From an uncultured Sphingomonadaceae bacterium (GTDB lineage Bacteria > Pseudomonadota > Alphaproteobacteria > Sphingomonadales > Sphingomonadaceae): a stretch of DNA of 64,000 nucleotides. The notes under the pieces were generated by a model. The model saw nothing but the letters and a program-made list of their open reading frames with translations, had not been told where the DNA came from and made no database searches. Numbering within the stretch: position 1 is the stretch's first letter; each line of letters opens with the position of its first letter. Shown here in pieces: positions 59,827 through 64,000 of the stretch. The position numbers and the translations under genes are program-made. Where the stretch lies: contig CANMFX010000002.1 in the NCBI GenBank assembly GCA_947497315.1, positions 372,001 through 436,000 of the forward strand, given 5' to 3'.

Positions 59827-61074
59827 ATGCAGATTCCCGGCCATATAGATCCTGTTCCGCTTCCCGCAAAAGTGACGGCTCGTGAAGACGGGCGCGTGGA
59901 CCTTATTGGTTTGAGCGTCGCCGAAATTCGGGATGTACTAATCGAGTCGGGATTGGATGAAAAGCAGGGCAAACTGCGCTCAAAGCAGTTGTTCCACTGG
60001 ATGTATCATCGCGGAATCACGGATTTCGCGCTCATGACCGATATGAGCAAGACCCTGCGCCCTTGGTTGGCGAAGCGGTTTGTGATTGGCCGACCGGAAA
60101 TTGTCGAAGCCCATTTGTCAGAAGATGGAACGCGCAAATGGTTGCTGCGATCCGCCGACAAGCAGGATTATGAAATGGTCTTCATTCCCGATGAGGATCG
60201 CGGGACGCTATGTATTTCCTCGCAAGTCGGGTGCACGCTCAATTGCCGGTTCTGCCACACGGGGACAATGCGCCTGGTGCGTAATCTAACTCCCGGCGAG
60301 ATTGTTGGACAAGTGATGCTTGCGCGCGATGCGCTGGGTGAGTGGCCCAAAGGTGTGATGGATTTTGCCGACGAAGAAGAAGCAGAAAATACCAAGGAAT
60401 ATAATCAGGCCTATAAATCTGATGGCCGCTTGCTGACCAATATCGTGCTTATGGGCATGGGTGAACCGCTTTATAATTTCGATAATGTCCGCGATGCAAT
60501 GAAAGTCGTCATGGATGGGGCCGGACTGGCTCTATCGCGCCGCCGGATTACTTTGTCGACCAGCGGAGTGGTGCCAATGATTGCTCGGGCAGGCGAAGAA
60601 ATAAGCGTCAATCTGGCAATATCCCTACATGCCGTAAACAAGGAAACGCGCGACGAAATCGTGCCGCTGAACCGTAAATATTCCATTGAAGAACTGCTAC
60701 AGGCCTGTGCGGATTATCCTGGTTCCAGCAACTCGCGGCGGATCACGTTTGAATATGTGATGCTGAAAGACAAGAATGATAGCGACGAAGATGCGCGCGA
60801 ATTGGTCAATCTGCTGCGGCAATATGACTTGCCGGCCAAGGTAAACCTCATACCGTTCAACCCTTGGCCTGGTTCGGCCTATGAATGCTCGACTCCGGAG
60901 CGGATCAAGGCATTTTCCAAAATCGTTTTTGATGCCGGTATCAGTGCTCCCGTGCGGACCCCGCGCGGGCGTGATATCATGGCCGCTTGCGGGCAGTTAA
61001 AGTCGGCCAGCGAAAAGAAGAGCCGGGCTGAACTCGATCGTCTGGCGGAAGAAAAGCAAGCCGCGCTCGGTTGA
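59827..61074 (+). CDS. rlmN: 23S rRNA (adenine-2503-C2)-methyltransferase, radical SAM
   Basis: ATG 59827 ([12 protein letters not shown]) is preferred; another ATG 10 codons upstream is open. The 415-residue enzyme methylates A2503 of 23S rRNA and some tRNAs. The radical-SAM cluster cysteines are Cys136, Cys140 and Cys143 (CTLNCRFC). Further signatures are [31 protein letters not shown] and the C-terminal catalytic Cys in [12 protein letters not shown]. All catalytic residues are present. Convergent with the RidA gene. Confidence 0.96.
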   Translation: MQIPGHIDPVPLPAKVTAREDGRVDLIGLSVAEIRDVLIESGLDEKQGKLRSKQLFHWMYHRGITDFALMTDMSKTLRPWLAKRFVIGRPEIVEAHLSEDGTRKWLLRSADKQDYEMVFIPDEDRGTLCISSQVGCTLNCRFCHTGTMRLVRNLTPGEIVGQVMLARDALGEWPKGVMDFADEEEAENTKEYNQAYKSDGRLLTNIVLMGMGEPLYNFDNVRDAMKVVMDGAGLALSRRRITLSTSGVVPMIARAGEEISVNLAISLHAVNKETRDEIVPLNRKYSIEELLQACADYPGSSNSRRITFEYVMLKDKNDSDEDARELVNLLRQYDLPAKVNLIPFNPWPGSAYECSTPERIKAFSKIVFDAGISAPVRTPRGRDIMAACGQLKSASEKKSRAELDRLAEEKQAALG

Positions 61075-61084
61075 TGTGCCAAGT

Positions 61085-61474
61085 CTAAATAGTTGCGATT
61101 ACGTCAATTTCCACCATCAGGTGAGGCAGCGCCAAGGCTTTGACTTCGACAATTGTATCTGCTGGGTAAGGCTCTGAAAAATAGTGTTTTCGGGCTTCGA
61201 CGATCTGCGGGAAAAAGGCCATGTCGGTAAGATAGATGGTGACTTTGACGATCTTTTTCCGATCGCTACCGCCAGCTGCCAGCACCCGGTCGATGTTGAT
61301 GAAGACCTGCGCTACCTGTTGTTCAAAGTCTCCTGCGCCAACGATGTTACCAGCTTCGTCAATGGCGGCCTGACCAGACAGAAACAGCATATCACCAACC
61401 CGCCAGCCGGGCGCAATGGCGTAAGGGGCGAGTGGATCGGGATCGATTTTGATCACTTTGCGTTTGTCAGTCAT
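61085..61474 (-). CDS. RidA (YjgF/UK114) family protein
   Basis: ATG 61474 (MTDKRKVIKIDPDPLAPYAIAPGWRVGD) has GAGG about six bases before it; the frame is open for 13 more codons. The 129-residue product carries the family landmarks LFLSGQAAIDEAGNIVG, QVFINIDRVLAAGGS, VKVTIYLTDMAFFPQI, PADTIVEVKALALPHLMVEIDVIA. RidA enzymes hydrolyse reactive enamine/imine intermediates. The conserved Arg of true RidA (AxCRxxV) is replaced by VEVKALALP at that position, so it belongs to a divergent Rid subgroup. Confidence 0.88.
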   Translation of the reverse strand: MTDKRKVIKIDPDPLAPYAIAPGWRVGDMLFLSGQAAIDEAGNIVGAGDFEQQVAQVFINIDRVLAAGGSDRKKIVKVTIYLTDMAFFPQIVEARKHYFSEPYPADTIVEVKALALPHLMVEIDVIATI

Positions 61475-61552
61475 CCAAACCTCGCTTTGGCAACAAGTTT
61501 CTTTTCTTTGCACTGTAACGACTAACTTTCATTTGTCGAACAACTGACTAGA

Positions 61553-62377
61553 ATGGCTGTTCAGATGATCAAATCTCAAAAAAACATGACAAAGCGCCAC
61601 AAGCTAACGACCCGGCTGTGGCATTGGGTTAACGCTCTTTGCCTGCTTGTTTTGGTGATGAGCGGCTTGACGATCTTCAACGCCCACCCGCGGCTCTACT
61701 GGGGGGAATATGGCTCCAGTGATGACTATGCCTGGGCCGCTGTCGGGTCTTCGCAGACCTTAGGTTATGTCCGGTTAGGTGAGACAAAAATCGAGACGAC
61801 CGGCTTTATCGGGAACTGGCGAGATAGCAATGGTCAGATACAGAAATGGGCTTTTCCCGGCTGGGCAACTATCCCTTCCTATTACAGTCTTGCTGAAGGA
61901 AGGCGTTGGCATTTCTTTTTTGCATGGATTTTCAGCGTCGGATTGGCGTTTTTCATGATCCGATCCATGTTCAATCGCCACGTGCAAAAAGACCTGCATA
62001 TCTCGCGCGCGGAATGGCGGCCGTCCAACATCTTGCGCGATGTTGAAAACCATTTGCGGTTACGGTTTCACGAAACCGGTTCGGTCAATATCTATAATAT
62101 TCTTCAGAAGTTCAGCTATGTTGGGGTAATTTTTATCCTTTTGCCGCTGATGATTTTTACCGGATTGGCGATGTCGCCAGCAATGGATGCGAACTGGCCG
62201 TGGCTCACCGATATATTTGGTGGTCGCCAGTCAGCACGGTCCATTCATTTTATCGGCATGTCTCTGCTGGTACTGTTCTTTATCGTTCATATGATCACGT
62301 TGCTGCTGGCAGGGCCATTCAAACAGACGTGGGCTATGGTCACGGGCGGTAAACGAGAGGATAGCGATCATGCGTAA
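61553..62377 (+). CDS. cytochrome b (b561-type) electron-transfer subunit
   Basis: The 274-residue membrane protein has four hydrophobic helices (WHWVNALCLLVLVMSGLTIF; WHFFFAWIFSVGLAFFMI; FSYVGVIFILLPLMIFTGLAM; IHFIGMSLLVLFFIVHMITLLLAG) with His residues in the first, second and last that would bind two hemes. It overlaps the molybdopterin oxidoreductase gene by 8 bp, so the two form an enzyme complex in which this subunit exchanges electrons between the quinone pool and the periplasmic molybdenum centre. The start is tentative because several ATGs lie close together. Confidence 0.88.
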   Translation: MAVQMIKSQKNMTKRHKLTTRLWHWVNALCLLVLVMSGLTIFNAHPRLYWGEYGSSDDYAWAAVGSSQTLGYVRLGETKIETTGFIGNWRDSNGQIQKWAFPGWATIPSYYSLAEGRRWHFFFAWIFSVGLAFFMIRSMFNRHVQKDLHISRAEWRPSNILRDVENHLRLRFHETGSVNIYNILQKFSYVGVIFILLPLMIFTGLAMSPAMDANWPWLTDIFGGRQSARSIHFIGMSLLVLFFIVHMITLLLAGPFKQTWAMVTGGKREDSDHA

Positions 62378-63131
62378 GATGCTTACCCGGCGAACCCTCA
62401 TTGCCACTGGTGCACTTGGCGCTGGCAGTTTGCTGAGCGGTTGTGATGCACTCAGTCGCAGCCAGACTTTCCAGAACATATTGGGTAGTGCGGAGGATGC
62501 CAATTTTCTGGTCCAGCGCGCTCTGGGTGACCGGATGGAGTTAGCCAGCGAATATAGCATCAATGACCTGTCTCCGAAATTCCGAGCTAATGGTACTCGC
62601 GATCCAGGGACTCCAGACTATGCGGCCAGCGCGGCACAGGGCTTTGCAGACTGGCAATTGCGCTTGACCGGGTTGTTCAAGAAACCTCAAATTTTTTCTT
62701 TGGCAGCCTTGTTGTCAATGCCGCAGCGTACGCAGATCACCCGGCACGACTGCGTTGAGGGCTGGAGCGCGATTGGCCAATGGACCGGAGTGCCACTCAA
62801 ATTGTTACTCGACTTGGCGCAACTGCAAGACAGTGCGAAATTTTTGGTTTTCCACTGCGCTGACCGGCTGGGAGGGCGACCATATTATGAAAGCATTGAC
62901 CTGCTCGACGCTTTCCATCCTCAAACTATCATGGCGCATCGACTGAACGGTGAATCTGTACCGATTGAAAATGGTGCGCCTCTGCGGCTGCGCGTAGAGC
63001 GGCAACTGGGATATAAACATGCAAAATATGTTACCGGGATTGAAGCGGTTGCCACTCTGGACAATGTCGGTGAGGGCAAAGGCGGATATTGGGAAGATGT
63101 CGGCAACTACGAATGGTATGCAGGAATTTAA
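62370..63131 (+). CDS. Tat-exported molybdopterin oxidoreductase (sulfite-oxidase fold)
   Basis: The 253-residue protein starts with a twin-arginine signal (MLTRRTLIATGALGAGSLLSGC) that also ends in a lipobox with Cys25. The product would therefore be a lipid-anchored periplasmic enzyme folded with its cofactor before export. The sulfite-oxidase/YedY-type molybdopterin domain is seen in LRLTGLFKKPQIFSLAALLSMP and ITRHDCVEGWSAIGQWTGVPL, with Cys128 as the probable molybdenum ligand, and in YESIDLLDAFHPQTIMAHRLNGE. It is translationally coupled to the cytochrome b gene. Substrate unknown. Confidence 0.88.
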   Translation: MRKMLTRRTLIATGALGAGSLLSGCDALSRSQTFQNILGSAEDANFLVQRALGDRMELASEYSINDLSPKFRANGTRDPGTPDYAASAAQGFADWQLRLTGLFKKPQIFSLAALLSMPQRTQITRHDCVEGWSAIGQWTGVPLKLLLDLAQLQDSAKFLVFHCADRLGGRPYYESIDLLDAFHPQTIMAHRLNGESVPIENGAPLRLRVERQLGYKHAKYVTGIEAVATLDNVGEGKGGYWEDVGNYEWYAGI

Positions 63132-63173
63132 CGAGTTTTTTGATGCAGGGTTTTTTGTGCTGAGGAGCAATGG

Positions 63174-64000
63174 ATGTCCATATTGGGTCGCTTTCTTGGG
63201 AGCGTAGTAAAAAGAGGATCGATTACAGTAGCTCACCCTGATGGGTCGACGGAAAAATTTGGGAAATCGGAAACCGGCTTTCCGGATGTCGCTGTGCGCT
63301 TAACCGACAAAGGCGTGATGCGGCAGATATTACTCGATCCACGCCTGGGCGCTGCCGAAACTTTTATGGATGGGCGCCTTATCGTCGAGCAGGGTGATAT
63401 CATGGAATTGATCCAGCTCCTGCGGGCAAACAAACGCTGGGAAAGAGGCGGCCGCCTGAGTGATCCCAGCGCTCTCAAGAAAGCCAAAAGCTTCATTGCT
63501 GCGCGTCTGGATAGTATAAACGGGCTGCGCCGATCCAAGGCCAATGTTGCCCATCACTATGACCTTAGCCGCGATCTCTATGAGCTGTTTCTCGACAAAG
63601 ACATGCAATATAGCTGTGCCTATTGGACTGACCCGGACAATACGCTTGAGCAGGCTCAACTGGACAAGAAGGCCCATATCGCAGCAAAGCTGGATCTGAA
63701 GGCAGGCCAGCGCGTGCTCGATATCGGCTGCGGCTGGGGCGGGATGGCACTCTATCTGAATCAAAAATTTGGTGTCGATGTGCTGGGCATTACGCTGAGC
63801 GAAGAACAGCTGAAAGTCGCTCAGGAGCGGGCGGAAAGAGAAGGCGTAGCGGACAAGGTCCAATTTGAGTTGATTGATTATCGTGACCTTGCCGAGCGAG
63901 ATGCCGGGCAGTTTGATCGCATAGTGTCTGTCGGCATGTTTGAGCATGTCGGTGTACCAAATTTCAAAACCTTTTTTCGTTGTGCGGCCAATCTGATGAC
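63174..64000 (+). CDS. cyclopropane-fatty-acyl-phospholipid synthase, 3' end outside window
   Basis: The ATG at 63174 lies six bases after GAGGAG (63162-63167) and opens a frame (MSILGRFLGSVVKRG) that runs off the right edge. About 275 residues are visible of an enzyme normally near 400. The SAM-binding motif VLDIGCGWGGMALYL is at about 182-196 and SVGMFEHVGVPNF follows. Upstream is NVAHHYDLSRDLYELFLDKDMQYSCAYW, typical of CFA synthases. It methylenates cis double bonds of membrane lipids. The gene starts 42 bp after the molybdopterin oxidoreductase stop. Confidence 0.92.
   Translation, partial: MSILGRFLGSVVKRGSITVAHPDGSTEKFGKSETGFPDVAVRLTDKGVMRQILLDPRLGAAETFMDGRLIVEQGDIMELIQLLRANKRWERGGRLSDPSALKKAKSFIAARLDSINGLRRSKANVAHHYDLSRDLYELFLDKDMQYSCAYWTDPDNTLEQAQLDKKAHIAAKLDLKAGQRVLDIGCGWGGMALYLNQKFGVDVLGITLSEEQLKVAQERAEREGVADKVQFELIDYRDLAERDAGQFDRIVSVGMFEHVGVPNFKTFFRCAANLM

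Overview
The window reads as an ordinary chromosomal stretch of an alphaproteobacterium. The most likely group is Sphingomonadales, probably an aquatic Sphingorhabdus/Parasphingorhabdus/Sphingopyxis-like lineage. This is inferred from the gene set (180-kDa-class NAD-glutamate dehydrogenase, crtY-crtI-crtB carotenoid genes, RlmN, PmbA, MipA-like and CsgG-like envelope proteins) and from a moderate GC content; no rRNA or species-specific marker is present.

Layout. 1-7.5 kb: a DUF445 membrane protein cut by the left edge, the giant NAD-glutamate dehydrogenase, and a PAS-domain protein. 7.5-8 kb: tRNA-Thr(CGT), preceded by nested inverted repeats. 8-30.5 kb: the accessory centrepiece, a type I secretion locus. 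It holds a HlyB-like ABC exporter, a HlyD-like adaptor, a Sel1-type lipoprotein, a very AT-rich single-TM protein, a 5,712-residue RTX protein and a HlyC-type lysine acyltransferase. No TolC gene is present. 30.7-34.6 kb: a DedA-like/SDR pair divergent from a Crp-family regulator, then an Old Yellow Enzyme and a small membrane protein. 34.7-41.8 kb: PmbA, a CysQ-like phosphatase, the crtY-crtI-crtB operon and a divergent di-iron hydroxylase overlapping a DUF2141 gene. 41.8-50.5 kb: MipA-like protein, release factor 2, periplasmic alpha-carbonic anhydrase, a GMC oxidoreductase, a beta-propeller lipoprotein, a CsgG-like protein and an adrenodoxin-reductase-type flavoprotein. 50.5-61.5 kb: epoxide-hydrolase-like enzyme, D-aminoacylase-like amidohydrolase, a barrel/DUF2946 pair, dnaN, a histidine phosphatase pair, a TPR protein, rlmN and a RidA protein. 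61.5-64 kb: cytochrome b, a Tat-exported molybdopterin enzyme and a cyclopropane-fatty-acid synthase cut by the right edge.

The most interesting region is 7.8-30.5 kb. The giant RTX protein starts with a lipase-type GHSKGG motif, followed by a glycine-rich hydrophobic region resembling a pore-forming segment. Then come many blocks of calcium-binding nonapeptides, eight cadherin-like repeats and a C-terminal secretion region. Its N-terminal portion and the small gene just before it are much richer in A+T than the rest, which suggests an exchanged toxin module with a cognate partner gene. The downstream acyltransferase keeps its catalytic His and Asp. A 15-base motif (14/15 identical) sits upstream of both halves of the locus and may be a shared operator. 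I propose a secreted, possibly acyl-activated lipase/cytolysin with candidate self-protection genes; this is inference, not demonstrated.
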